A DNA stretch of 11,530 nucleotides from JBECKQ01 sp040235375 (GCA_040235375.1 JBECKQ010000305.1:1-11530); one strand, 5' to 3'; positions 1-8,067 are shown, counted from the first letter of the stretch. The notes: generated by a model from the letters alone, not told the origin. Numbers and translations are program-made.

Positions 1-795
1 ACCGCGCCGTGGGTGGCGGATTTGTCCCCGCGCAAGGGGGCCAAGGCGTACTTCGTGCAGGACTACGGGGCGAACGAGGGGCAACCGTTGGACAAGGTCG
101 TTCCCACGTGGGACCTTCCGCTGCACAAGATCACGATCTCGCAATGGCTGCTTGGCCTCATCGCCGAGCACAGCGGTGACACGGACGTAACTTACGTGCC
201 CAACGCCGTCGATACCGGCCGCTTTTATGCCGCCCCGCGCGGCAGGCAGCCCGTGCCCACGGTGGGGTTCATGTACTCGACTCGGCCGCAGAAGGGTGTG
301 GACATCGCGCTGGATGCGATCGCGCAAGCACGCCGGTCCATCCCGCAGCTTCACGTCGTTGCCTACGGCGCGTCGCCTCCGTCACCGGGGCTTCCCTTAC
401 CTCAGGCCTGTGACTACGCACTATTGGCTCCCGACGAAATGCTGAAAAGCATTTACGGCCGGTGTGATGCATGGATCTTTTCGAGTCGCCTGGAGGGCTT
501 CGGCCTGCCGATTCTCGAAGCGATGGCATGCCGGACGCCCGTGATCGCGACGCCGGCCGGCGCCGCCTTCGAGCTTTTGTCCGACGGGGGCGGTATCATC
601 CTCGACGCTGCTGATGCGCGGAAGGTGGCCGATGCAATCACTCGACTGGTGCAAATGCCCGATGATGACTGGCGGGCGATGTCCACGATCGCATACCAGA
701 CGGCCACGCAATATTCGTGGGCGGATGCCGCTTCACGCTTTGAAGCGGGTTTGAGGGACGCAATCCGGAAGGCCGCTTTGCTGGCGGCCTCCTGA
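1..795 (+). CDS. Glycosyltransferase family 4, 5'-truncated by the window edge
   Basis: The reading frame is open from base 1 (Thr-Ala-Pro-Trp-Val...), so the GTG at 13 is an internal valine codon and the true start lies outside the window. What remains is the end of the N-terminal Rossmann domain plus the whole C-terminal GT-B domain. YFVQDY (in-window residues 17-22) resembles the FVQD/FIQD element of GT4 rhamnosyltransferase-type enzymes. VPNAVD precedes the linker, and GFMYSTRPQKGVD opens the nucleotide-sugar-binding domain. The GT4 E-x7-E signature is intact in EGFGLPILE (Glu codons at 493 and 517). There is no signal peptide or membrane segment in the visible part, so it is probably a cytoplasmic enzyme that adds a sugar to a lipid-linked intermediate. 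Donor and acceptor cannot be told from sequence. It is followed after 19 bases by the flippase gene. Family assignment is confident; the rhamnosyl link is only a resemblance. Confidence 0.9.
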   Translation, partial: TAPWVADLSPRKGAKAYFVQDYGANEGQPLDKVVPTWDLPLHKITISQWLLGLIAEHSGDTDVTYVPNAVDTGRFYAAPRGRQPVPTVGFMYSTRPQKGVDIALDAIAQARRSIPQLHVVAYGASPPSPGLPLPQACDYALLAPDEMLKSIYGRCDAWIFSSRLEGFGLPILEAMACRTPVIATPAGAAFELLSDGGGIILDAADARKVADAITRLVQMPDDDWRAMSTIAYQTATQYSWADAASRFEAGLRDAIRKAALLAAS

Positions 796-814
796 ATCGT
801 TCGACGAGCGGTAT

Positions 815-2434
815 ATGGCGGAAGTTACAGGAAGAGTCCTGGCGCGCAACTCGGTCTTCGCCTTCGCGGCCCAGATGTGGCGCATCGGGTCACGTTTCAT
901 CCTCACGCCGATCATCCTTCTGGCAGTCGGTGTGGAGGGGTACGGCACGTGGACGCTGATGTTCTCCATCTGCGCCTACGTCAACGTCATCGACACCAAT
1001 TTCGGCGTCGCTTACACCAAGTTCACGGCCGAATACGACGCCAAGCGCGATTACGAGCGCCTGGCGACGATCATCGGGTCCGGAATGGTTCTCATCGGCT
1101 CGATCGGAGCGGTGGCCATCGCCGCCTTGTGGATGCTGCGCCGCGAGATACTCCACGCGCTGAACGTCACCGAACCGCTGATGGACGACGCCGCCAAGGC
1201 GCTGCTCCTCGTCTCGTCCGCCGTCTTCATGCGAATGAGCGTGGGATGCGTGTTCCAGATTCTCACCGGGCTCCAGCGCCTGGATCTGCGTCACAAGCTC
1301 GCCATCCTTGCCTCCGCCACCGAGTTCGTCGTGGCGATCATCCTGCTGTATCGCGGCTGGGGACTGGTCGGCCTCGCCACCGGGCACGTGACCGGCCAGG
1401 TCCTGACCATCATTCTCGCCTGGTGGTTCTGCCACCGACTGGCGCCCCAACTGAAGATTTCCCCCTTCAACTTCAGCTGGGACGGCCTGCGCCAGATGTT
1501 CTCCCTCGGCGGCCGGTTCCAGTTGCTCTCGTTCATGCAGATGCTCATCCAGCACGGCACGAAGCTGGTCATCTCCGCGCTGCTGGGCGTCGAGATGCTG
1601 GCCATCGCCGAGATCGCCAACAAGCTCATGTCGCTGGGAATGGCCGTCGGCGGAACGGTCATCGCGCCGCTGCTGCCTGCGTTCTCCAACTTCCACGCGA
1701 GCGGAAGCCGCGACCGGGCGCAGAACCTCTACGAGCACGGATCGAGAATCTCCGCCATCGTCTCGCTACCCACGTTTGCGTTCCTGGCCATCTTTGCCAA
1801 TCGACTGGTGCCGCTCTGGACCGGGCACGACTTCCCGCTGTCGATCTGGACCGTACAGGTCATGGCCCCGGTCGCGTTCCTGAGCATGCTGACCGGCATG
1901 GGAACGGCGTCCCTCCGGGGCCGTGGCAGCATCCGGCTGGAGATGAGCTACGCGCTTGTCGGCATCGCCGTGCTCATTGCCCTTTATCCGCCGGGTTATT
2001 ACTTCGGCCACTATCAGGGCATGATCATGGCGGAAGTCATTGCCGGAATCGCCGGCGCGTTCTGGTTCTTTTTCGCCTTCGCCCGCTCCGAGTCGTTGAA
2101 CGCCTGGGCATGGCTCCGGGCCACGCTCGTGCGGCCGTTGGTCATCCTCGGCCCGGTCATCGCGATCATCGCCGGGCTCGCCACGACTTTCACGCTGGAC
2201 TTCGGCATCCACGGTCGACGCATGGCGCTTGTGGCCCGCATGGGCGTCTGGGGACTGGCATACACCGTCGCAGTTCTCGTCGTGATCTGGTTCGCCCTGC
2301 TCACCGAGGAGGACCGCGCTTCCGTCAAGAGCTACCTTCCCGGTCGGCGTCATGCAACCGAGCCTGAGAAACTACCCACGCCTGCCGGCCTTGAGCCCAC
2401 CGCGGAAGAGACCGCGGAGACGCTTGCCCAATGA
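815..2434 (+). CDS. Wzx-type oligosaccharide flippase (polysaccharide biosynthesis/MATE-like membrane protein)
   Basis: This is a 539-residue polytopic membrane protein with roughly 12-14 hydrophobic segments spread over residues about 12-496. Short basic loops lie between them, in the pattern of the Polysacc_synt/MOP exporter superfamily. The N-terminus (ARNSVFAFAAQMWRIGSRF, then a GVEGYGTW motif near residue 40) is typical of Wzx-like flippases, which move undecaprenyl-linked repeat units from the cytoplasmic to the periplasmic face of the inner membrane. The start is the ATG 19 bases after the preceding stop; the Shine-Dalgarno match is weak. After the last membrane segment there is a hydrophilic tail of about 43 residues (497-539), rich in Pro, Glu, Thr and Ala, which is long for the family. 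The stop overlaps the next start as ATGA, so the following GT4 is probably translationally coupled. The neighbouring Wzy-like gene supports a Wzx/Wzy-dependent pathway. The substrate is unknown. Confidence 0.9.
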   Translation: MAEVTGRVLARNSVFAFAAQMWRIGSRFILTPIILLAVGVEGYGTWTLMFSICAYVNVIDTNFGVAYTKFTAEYDAKRDYERLATIIGSGMVLIGSIGAVAIAALWMLRREILHALNVTEPLMDDAAKALLLVSSAVFMRMSVGCVFQILTGLQRLDLRHKLAILASATEFVVAIILLYRGWGLVGLATGHVTGQVLTIILAWWFCHRLAPQLKISPFNFSWDGLRQMFSLGGRFQLLSFMQMLIQHGTKLVISALLGVEMLAIAEIANKLMSLGMAVGGTVIAPLLPAFSNFHASGSRDRAQNLYEHGSRISAIVSLPTFAFLAIFANRLVPLWTGHDFPLSIWTVQVMAPVAFLSMLTGMGTASLRGRGSIRLEMSYALVGIAVLIALYPPGYYFGHYQGMIMAEVIAGIAGAFWFFFAFARSESLNAWAWLRATLVRPLVILGPVIAIIAGLATTFTLDFGIHGRRMALVARMGVWGLAYTVAVLVVIWFALLTEEDRASVKSYLPGRRHATEPEKLPTPAGLEPTAEETAETLAQ

Positions 2435-3663
2435 AGGTCGCCCTCGTCAACCAGCCGCTGGACGGTTCGCTCCCGCCGACCCAGACTTCGCTGTCCATCT
2501 GGTCGTATCAGGTTGCACGCCGCCTGGCGTCCGACCACGACGTCACCGTTTACGGCAAGAAGAACGGACCGGGCGAGAAGGTGGAGCTGCGCGACGGCGT
2601 GCGATATTTCCACGCTTCTCCCAACGTGGACCGGCGGTTGATGCCCTTGCTCGATCGGTTTGCGAGTCCTTCACCCACGCTCCCCGTGGCGACGGCGCGC
2701 ACGTACGGCCTGGGCTACGCCATGCAGGTGGCGCTCGACCTGCGCGCGCAGAAGTGCGACCGCGCCCTCGTGTTCAACTACTCGCAGTTTGCGCCGGTGA
2801 TCAAGCGAATCAGCCCCCGGACCGGCGTAATCCTCAACATGCAGTGTGAATGGCTGTCGCAGTTTGATCCGACGGTCATCCGGCGTCGCCTGCGCAACGT
2901 CGACGCCATCGTGGGCTGCAGCGACTACATTGCCCGGAAGATTCGAGAGCGCTTTCCGGATTTTCAAGGACCGTGCCGGGCGTTGTTCAACGGCGTGGAC
3001 ATTCAGCATTTCTCCGGCGATGGCCACCGCCCGGCTCCCGACGGCCGCAAACGACTCCTGTTCGTCGGGCGCATTTCCCCCGAGAAGGGCGTTCACGTGC
3101 TGATTGACGCCTTCGTGCGCCTACTGGATCGTCACCCCGACGCGCAGCTCGATATCGTCGGCGCCCACGCCGTGTGCCCGCGGGATATCCTCGTCGATCT
3201 GAGCGACGAGCCCACCGTTCGAGAGCTTGCCCGTTTCTACGACGAGCGCGGTTACTTCGGCCATCTTCAGGACCGCATCGAAGCCGCCGGCATCGGCGAC
3301 CACGTGATCTTCTCCGGCTTCGTGCCGCACGCCGAGTCCGCCGAGCACTACCACGCCGCCCACGTGCTCATCAATCCTTCGCTCAGCGAGGCATTCGGCA
3401 TGAGCCTGGCCGAGGCGATGGCCGCCGGCGTCCCCGTCGTCGCCACGCGCGTCGGCGGCATGCCCGAGATCGTGGACGACGGCCAGACGGGGCGGCTTGT
3501 CGAGCCCGACGACGCCGAGGCCCTCGCGAAGGCCATCCTCGATGTGCTCGCCGATGAGGGCCGCCGGCGGGCCATGGGGCTTGCCGGCCGGAATCGCGCC
3601 AAGCACCTATTCTCCTGGGACAGAATCGCCGATGAACTGCGCAGCATCTGCGCCAGTGTGTGA
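2431..3663 (+). CDS. Glycosyltransferase family 4 (GT-B fold), complete
   Basis: This 410-residue protein has the two Rossmann domains of GT4 enzymes. The N-terminal domain begins at MKVALVNQPLDG, with a glycine/serine-rich loop near residues 12-25. The C-terminal domain opens with LLFVGRISPEKGVHVL (about residues 208-223). SGFVPHAE and then the E-x7-E signature EAFGMSLAE (Glu320 and Glu328) follow, and then the usual TRVGGMPEIV stretch. Between LDIVGAH (about 240-246) and SGFVPH is a longer, charged insert with a DERGYFGHLQDRIEAAG segment, which is also known from other GT4 enzymes of polysaccharide clusters. No membrane segment is seen, so it should act in the cytoplasm as a retaining hexosyl- or deoxyhexosyltransferase on the lipid-linked repeat unit; the sugar specificity cannot be read. 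The ATG overlaps the flippase stop (ATGA), with a modest GGAGA at 2416-2420 upstream. Its own stop overlaps the next start as GTGA. Confidence 0.93.
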   Translation: MKVALVNQPLDGSLPPTQTSLSIWSYQVARRLASDHDVTVYGKKNGPGEKVELRDGVRYFHASPNVDRRLMPLLDRFASPSPTLPVATARTYGLGYAMQVALDLRAQKCDRALVFNYSQFAPVIKRISPRTGVILNMQCEWLSQFDPTVIRRRLRNVDAIVGCSDYIARKIRERFPDFQGPCRALFNGVDIQHFSGDGHRPAPDGRKRLLFVGRISPEKGVHVLIDAFVRLLDRHPDAQLDIVGAHAVCPRDILVDLSDEPTVRELARFYDERGYFGHLQDRIEAAGIGDHVIFSGFVPHAESAEHYHAAHVLINPSLSEAFGMSLAEAMAAGVPVVATRVGGMPEIVDDGQTGRLVEPDDAEALAKAILDVLADEGRRRAMGLAGRNRAKHLFSWDRIADELRSICASV

Positions 3664-4811
3664 GATCGCCTTCCATGTCGCTGACACACCGCGCCGCATC
3701 CTACGAAGCGCCCGCCTGCCCGCTTTCCGTCGTGCCGGTGAGCACTGTGACGGATATGGAGCGCCTCAAGGAAGACTGGGACGCGACGTACGCCGCTGAC
3801 CCCCAGGCGCACATGTTCAGCTCGTGGTGGTGGGTGCGCTCCTGGATCGAGTCGACGCCGTACAAGTGGACGGTGCTGGTGGCACGGCGCGGAGAGGCGG
3901 GGGCTGCCGTGGGATTTGCCGTGTTCGGCGCGACGTATAGTCGTTGGGGGCCTGTTCCGCTGCTGCACGAGCTCTACTTCGGCACGAAACCCCTCGGCGA
4001 TTACAGCGGTTTCGTCATCCTGCCCGAGTATCAGGTCGAGGCGGCGGCGGCGTTCGGCCGCTTCGTTCGCGACCGTCTGCGCTGGGACCGACTGCGACTG
4101 CGGGACGTGCTGGACGAGCGCCTGGATGATTTCCTTGCCGGGCTCTACGGCGATCACACGACCATTCGCCACGAGAAAGGCACCCAGTGCCCGTTCATCA
4201 CTCTGCCGGCGACGTGGGACGGCTACCTTCAGTCCTTCATGTCCTCGAAAGGGCGATACAGAGTCCGCCACGGACTGCGCGAGATCGAAAAACTGCCGGG
4301 CTTCCGCGCGTCGATCGCCGATTCCGCCAACCTTCCGGAGCACACCGAGGCGCTGCTGTCCTTGTGGCAGGGCCGCTGGGGGCAGCGATCCCTTGAGGAC
4401 CTGGCGGTCTATCGCCGTCTGCTTGTCTCGACCGCCGATTGCGGTCACCTCTGGCTGCGGACGATATGGGACGCGGCGACGCCGGTCGCATCGCTGGTCG
4501 CGTTCAAGGATCCCGTGAGACGGACGTTTTCCTATTACATTGGCGGCTTCAATCGCGAGTACGCCTCCCTCGGTCCGGGCAAAGTCATCGTTGGATGGAC
4601 CATTCGGGACGCGATCGAGGCGGGCTACAGTTACTTCGACTTCCTGCTCGGCGGGGAGGAATACAAGACCGAACTCTTTGGAGCGCAGCCGCGCTCGACG
4701 CAGAGCCTCTCTGTCATGCGCCGCGGGACGCGCGTTCGCGTCGGCCGCTGGCTTCTGCATCTGCGCGACTCGGCCAATCGCGGCCCGCAACTCGACGGCT
4801 CTGCCGCCTGA
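3660..4811 (+). CDS. GNAT/FemAB-like acyltransferase (BioF2-like, Acetyltransf_6 type)
   Basis: This 383-residue protein matches the double-GNAT acyltransferases often found in exopolysaccharide and exosortase-associated clusters. Visible landmarks are FSSWWWVRSW (residues 53-62, the family's 'F..peW...W' element); WDGYLQSFMSSKGRYRVRH (186-204), a basic helix typical of the second domain; FSYYIGGFNREYASLGPGKV (290-309); and FDFLLGGEEYKTELFG (326-341). Members are thought to transfer an acyl or aminoacyl group to an amino sugar or similar acceptor. The exact donor here is unknown. The start chosen is GTG at 3660, which overlaps the previous stop as GTGA; an in-frame ATG at 3675 is an alternative, and neither has a strong ribosome binding site. 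There is no signal peptide, so it should be cytoplasmic. The next gene, a PIG-L deacetylase, begins 23 bases downstream, and the pair suggests removal and replacement of an N-acyl group. Confidence 0.82.
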   Translation: MRSPSMSLTHRAASYEAPACPLSVVPVSTVTDMERLKEDWDATYAADPQAHMFSSWWWVRSWIESTPYKWTVLVARRGEAGAAVGFAVFGATYSRWGPVPLLHELYFGTKPLGDYSGFVILPEYQVEAAAAFGRFVRDRLRWDRLRLRDVLDERLDDFLAGLYGDHTTIRHEKGTQCPFITLPATWDGYLQSFMSSKGRYRVRHGLREIEKLPGFRASIADSANLPEHTEALLSLWQGRWGQRSLEDLAVYRRLLVSTADCGHLWLRTIWDAATPVASLVAFKDPVRRTFSYYIGGFNREYASLGPGKVIVGWTIRDAIEAGYSYFDFLLGGEEYKTELFGAQPRSTQSLSVMRRGTRVRVGRWLLHLRDSANRGPQLDGSAA

Positions 4812-4834
4812 GCGCGGGCGACGAAACGGTATTC

Positions 4835-5707
4835 ATGGCATCCCTCGCACGATCATTGCGGACGCGTTCGCAGCAGCTTTACTGGCGGCTGCTCCTGTCG
4901 CGATGCACCCCGTTCACCGATGGCGAGTTGGCGAGCTCCGCGATGGTCTTCGCCCCGCATTTCGACGACGAGACGCTCGGCTGCGGCGGGACGACTCTCA
5001 AGAAAGTCCGCGCCGGCGCAGACGTCCGCCTCGTGTTCATGACCGACGGCGGCGATTCGCACAGCAGCTTCATGCCGCGCGAGGAGTTGTCTTCGGTGCG
5101 TCGCCGTGAAGGGCTCGCCGCAGCGGCCGCGCTCGGCGTGCCCGATGATCGCGTCGTCCTGCTCGACTTGCCGGACGGGCGCCTTCGGGCCGACGACGCG
5201 GACGGCGTGCGCCGCGCCGCCGATCTGCTTCAAATGCACCGGCCGCAGCAGGTGTTCGTTCCTCACCGGTGCGACCAGAAGTCCGATCACGTCGCCACGC
5301 ACGGTATTGTGACGCGTGCGTTGCAGCGCTACGCTTCCCCGGTGACACTGCTGGAGTATCCTGTCTGGTACTGGCGGCACTGGCCCTGGACGGCCGGCAG
5401 GCACCTTCCCGAAACCGCTGTGCGGGCCCTGCGCCGGGGGATCGGCGCTGCCCGGCGCCTGCTCAGGGATTGTCGCTACCGCGTCGACATCACCGACGTT
5501 GCGGCCGAAAAGCGGGCGGCGCTGGACAAACACGCCACCCAGATGAGCCGATTCAATGGTGAGCGGAACTGGCCTACGCTATCGGACGTCTGGGAAGGCG
5601 AGTTTCTCGCCTGCTTCTTTCGCAGCCATGAGATTTTCGCCGGTCGCGCAGACGAACCGCGGACGCAGCGCAGAGTGACCGCCAGGCCGCACGAGGTCCT
5701 CGGGTAA
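4835..5707 (+). CDS. PIG-L/LmbE family zinc-dependent N-deacetylase
   Basis: This 290-residue protein belongs to the family that removes acetyl groups from GlcNAc-type sugars and their conjugates (PIG-L, MshB, BshB, LmbE). The first motif is APHFDDETLGCGG at residues 40-52, with His42 and Asp45 in the zinc-ligand positions and Asp44 in the catalytic-base region. The second motif is CDQKSDHVATH (146-156), where His152 is the expected third zinc ligand. VRLVFMTDGG follows the first strand as in the family. Two deviations from the consensus are Phe43 where proline is usual (HPDDE) and Lys149-Ser150 where HP usually precedes DH. The chosen ATG is the first plausible start after the preceding stop; the frame is open further upstream, but only inside the acyltransferase gene and without homology. 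About 35 residues precede the domain, with no clear signal peptide, so a cytoplasmic role on a nucleotide- or lipid-linked sugar is likely. The stop is 3 bases before the next start. Confidence 0.9.
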   Translation: MASLARSLRTRSQQLYWRLLLSRCTPFTDGELASSAMVFAPHFDDETLGCGGTTLKKVRAGADVRLVFMTDGGDSHSSFMPREELSSVRRREGLAAAAALGVPDDRVVLLDLPDGRLRADDADGVRRAADLLQMHRPQQVFVPHRCDQKSDHVATHGIVTRALQRYASPVTLLEYPVWYWRHWPWTAGRHLPETAVRALRRGIGAARRLLRDCRYRVDITDVAAEKRAALDKHATQMSRFNGERNWPTLSDVWEGEFLACFFRSHEIFAGRADEPRTQRRVTARPHEVLG

Positions 5708-5710
5708 TCG

Positions 5711-7093
5711 ATGCATCCGAACAGCCTTCCAGCAGTCCTGGCCTTGCTCGCGTGGATACCGCTCTGCTCGGTGCTTTTCTTTCTTTTTTCGCCGGTGCGG
5801 GCGATCACGCTGGCGTATCTGATCGGCTGGCTTGCGCTGCCCATCGCCGAAGTCCAGGTCAGCGGCTTCTGGAATATCGACAAGACGCTCGCGACGAACA
5901 TCGGCGTCGGGCTGGGCGCCGCCCTGTTCGCTTCGAATCAGTTCCGTGGCTTCAAGTTCGGAGCGATCGACATTCTGCTTGTCGTTTTCGCCCTCGGCAC
6001 CTGTATTACCTCGCTCGAGAACAACCTCGGGCTGTACGACGGCCTCTCCGGCACGGCCCAACAGCTTTTCCGGTACGCCATTCCTTTCTGGTTCGGCCGC
6101 GCGTTCATCCGCAATCGTAAGGACCTGCATCAGGCGGCGCGGATCATCGTGATCGGCGCTTCGGTGTACGCCGTCCTCGCGGTGTGGGAATGGCGGATGA
6201 GCCCGCAGATTCACCGTACCCTGTACGGCTTCTTCCAGCACTCGTTTGCTCAGCACATGCGCTGGGGATTCTACCGGCCGATTGTCTGCTTCCGGCACGC
6301 CCTGGCCCTGGGCACCTTCTTTGTCTGGACCTCGTTGCTGGCGATCTCGATGTGGCGCAGCGGCCGGCTCCACGGCCTGCTCGGTGCTCCCGGCATCATC
6401 TTCATGATCCTCCCCGTGATCGGGCTGGCGGTATCCATGTCGTTCGGGCCGTGGGGACTTTTTGCTTTCGGCGCCGCCCTCCTCCTACTCCGCAAGCGGC
6501 TCCATTGGCGGCTGCTCATCTGGCTGCCGGCCGCGTGCGCCGTTCTATGGGTAGGGGGGCGCTACAGCGGCTGGACCAACGGCGAATGGCTCTCCTCCAC
6601 GGTCGCGAAGGTTTCCCCCGATCGCGCGGATTCCATGGAGGGGCGGATCAACGCGGAAGATTTGCTCATCAATCACGCCAGGAAGCGTCCCGTCTTCGGC
6701 TGGGGTACCTGGGGCAGAAATCGCGTCTACGACGAGTGGGGTAAGGACCTGACGGTCACTGACGGACTTTGGATCATCCTCGTCGGATCGTTCGGCCTCT
6801 TCGGCCTGATCACGTTTTACCTGTGGTGGTATTGGCCGCTGCTTATGAGCTACAGCCTTGCCGGCGCCGTGGAGGACGAGCCTGTCATCATGCCCATTCT
6901 CATTGCCATCGCTCTTCAAGCGGTGAACTTCCTGTTCAATGCGTTTCTGAGCCCCGTTCTAACGCTCATGAGCGGCGCTGCCGTCGGGATGTTCCTGCGC
7001 GCGAACTACGAGCGCCGCGCTTTGCAGCGGGCGTACGAGTTTCCCGTGTGGGTTGAGCCGTCCCTCGCCCCGCAACCGGGGTATACACGTTGA
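5711..7093 (+). CDS. O-antigen ligase/Wzy polymerase-like polytopic membrane protein
   Basis: This 460-residue protein is dominated by hydrophobic segments (about ten), beginning at residues 6-26 (AVLALLAWIPLCSVLFFLF). A hydrophilic, presumably periplasmic loop runs over about residues 275-350. That loop carries SMEGRINAEDLLINHARKRP (308-327) followed by VFGWGTWGRN (328-337). An arginine-containing helix followed by a 'P.fG.G' turn is the recognisable feature of the Wzy_C/O-antigen ligase group, whose members join lipid-linked repeat units or transfer glycan from undecaprenyl diphosphate to an acceptor. With a flippase in the same operon, polymerase is the more likely role, but ligase cannot be excluded, since the two are poorly separated by sequence. 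The ATG is 3 bases after the PIG-L stop, with a weak GAGG at 5693-5696. The C-terminal tail after the last membrane segment is short, basic and cytoplasmic. The stop overlaps the next gene's TTG start (TTGA). Confidence 0.82.
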   Translation: MHPNSLPAVLALLAWIPLCSVLFFLFSPVRAITLAYLIGWLALPIAEVQVSGFWNIDKTLATNIGVGLGAALFASNQFRGFKFGAIDILLVVFALGTCITSLENNLGLYDGLSGTAQQLFRYAIPFWFGRAFIRNRKDLHQAARIIVIGASVYAVLAVWEWRMSPQIHRTLYGFFQHSFAQHMRWGFYRPIVCFRHALALGTFFVWTSLLAISMWRSGRLHGLLGAPGIIFMILPVIGLAVSMSFGPWGLFAFGAALLLLRKRLHWRLLIWLPAACAVLWVGGRYSGWTNGEWLSSTVAKVSPDRADSMEGRINAEDLLINHARKRPVFGWGTWGRNRVYDEWGKDLTVTDGLWIILVGSFGLFGLITFYLWWYWPLLMSYSLAGAVEDEPVIMPILIAIALQAVNFLFNAFLSPVLTLMSGAAVGMFLRANYERRALQRAYEFPVWVEPSLAPQPGYTR

Positions 7094-8034
7094 CCGATCT
7101 GTCCATCGTCGTCGTCAGCTACAACACCCGCGAGCTGTTGCACCGCTGCCTTGACTCGCTCGAAGCCGGCTGCGAGGAGATGCGGACCGAAACCTTCGTC
7201 GTGGACAACGCCAGCCGCGACGACTCCGCCGACATGGTCGAACACGACTTCCCCCGCGTCACTTTGATCCGCAACGATCGCAACGCCGGGTTCGCCGCGG
7301 CCAACAACCTCGCCCTCGAGAGGGCGGCAGGACGGCACGTGGTCCTGCTCAACTCCGACACGGTCGTCCGGCCGGGGGCGCTGGGCGAGCTTGTCCGGTT
7401 CATGGATGACACGCCGAAGGCGGGCTATTGCGGGCCGCGCCTGCTGAACCCGGACGGGACCCACCAGCCGTCGGCGAAGCGGTTTCCGACCGTTTTCAGC
7501 GGCGGCTTTGCCATGTTGAGCTTCAGCCGGAAGTACCCCGTCAGCAGGCATGCCCTCGACCTGCACGCTCAGCACGGTGATGCCGAGCGATTCCGCGCCG
7601 ACTGGCTGACCGGCGCGTGCCTCGTCGTTCGAGCCGACGCGATGCGCCGGGTCGGCCCCCTCGATGACGGCTTCTTCATGTACTTCGAGGAAACCGACTG
7701 GTGCAAACGGATGCACGCCGCCGGCTGGGAAGGTTGGTACGTTCCTTCCGCCGAGGTTGTGCACTACGGCGGCGGCAGCGTCGGGATCGACCGCATGCAG
7801 GCGCCGTTCTTCGGGAATCATCCGGTCTACTGGATCGCCAGCCGCCGGCGCTTCATGCGTCGCTATTACGGGCTTGCCGGCGTCGCCCTGTCGGAAGCCG
7901 TCGATATGGGACTTTACGCGGCGCTGTGGATGCGCCACCGTTGGAGATCCTCGCCGGAGAGCCGGCTCAAGGCCCAGCGAGCATCGCAGGCCCTGCGGCA
8001 CCTCGTGCGCAGCGCCCCGCCTGCTTCCACCTGA
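7090..8034 (+). CDS. Glycosyltransferase family 2, rhamnosyltransferase-like (TTG start)
   Basis: This 314-residue GT-A fold enzyme begins with LSIVVVSYNTRELL (residues 4-17), the first strand and nucleotide-binding loop of GT2. It continues with VVDNASRDDS (37-46), RNAGFAAANN around residue 62, and the metal-binding DxD-equivalent LNSDT (87-91). TGACLVVRADAMRRVG then leads to FFMYFEETDWCKRM (195-208), whose Glu-Glu-Thr-Asp-Trp is the catalytic-base region. This arrangement is typical of rhamnosyltransferases and related inverting enzymes of O-antigen and EPS clusters. The start is TTG at 7090. A stop in the same frame at 7054 and no ATG, GTG or other TTG between it and the first strand leave this as the only workable start, and it overlaps the previous stop as TTGA. 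There is no membrane segment; the basic C-terminal tail could associate with the membrane. Sugar specificity is inferred only from family resemblance. Confidence 0.92.
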   Translation: MTDLSIVVVSYNTRELLHRCLDSLEAGCEEMRTETFVVDNASRDDSADMVEHDFPRVTLIRNDRNAGFAAANNLALERAAGRHVVLLNSDTVVRPGALGELVRFMDDTPKAGYCGPRLLNPDGTHQPSAKRFPTVFSGGFAMLSFSRKYPVSRHALDLHAQHGDAERFRADWLTGACLVVRADAMRRVGPLDDGFFMYFEETDWCKRMHAAGWEGWYVPSAEVVHYGGGSVGIDRMQAPFFGNHPVYWIASRRRFMRRYYGLAGVALSEAVDMGLYAALWMRHRWRSSPESRLKAQRASQALRHLVRSAPPAST

Positions 8035-8044
8035 CGCGCGGGCG

Positions 8045-8067
8045 GCGGCCCAGTCTCGCCGGGCTGC
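8045..8067 (+). other. Possible mRNA hairpin in the intergenic gap before the sulfatase-fold gene
   Basis: In the 52-base gap between the GT2 stop and the next ATG, GCGGCCC (8045-8051) can pair with GGGCTGC (8061-8067). This gives a 7-base-pair stem with one G-U pair and a 9-base loop. No T-run follows, so it does not look like an intrinsic terminator. It ends 19 bases before the start codon, where no clear Shine-Dalgarno sequence is visible. In GC-rich DNA such a stem can occur by chance. Confidence 0.25.

Noticed and set aside
13..15. GTG at 13 as the start of the first GT4
   Set aside because: The frame is already open from base 1 and the protein would lack most of its N-terminal domain, so this is an internal valine codon of a truncated gene.
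877..2367. Long (496-codon) + strand open frame overlapping the flippase in another frame
   Set aside because: It lies wholly inside the flippase gene, its translation is rich in Arg, His and Pro with no hydrophobic segments or motifs, and this is the usual shadow of a GC-rich gene.
3348..4790. 480-codon minus-strand open frame opposite the GT4 end and the acyltransferase
   Set aside because: It covers two genes with clear family motifs on the + strand, and its translation shows no recognisable domain and is Arg-rich, as expected of antisense to GC-rich coding DNA.
4439..4834. Upstream in-frame extension of the PIG-L gene
   Set aside because: The frame is open but runs inside the acyltransferase gene; the extra residues show no homology and the deacetylase domain needs none of them. 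ATG 4835 follows the upstream stop directly.
8045..8067. Intrinsic terminator in the 8035-8086 gap
   Set aside because: The stem is not followed by a run of T, and the downstream genes continue in the same operon style, so termination is not supported.
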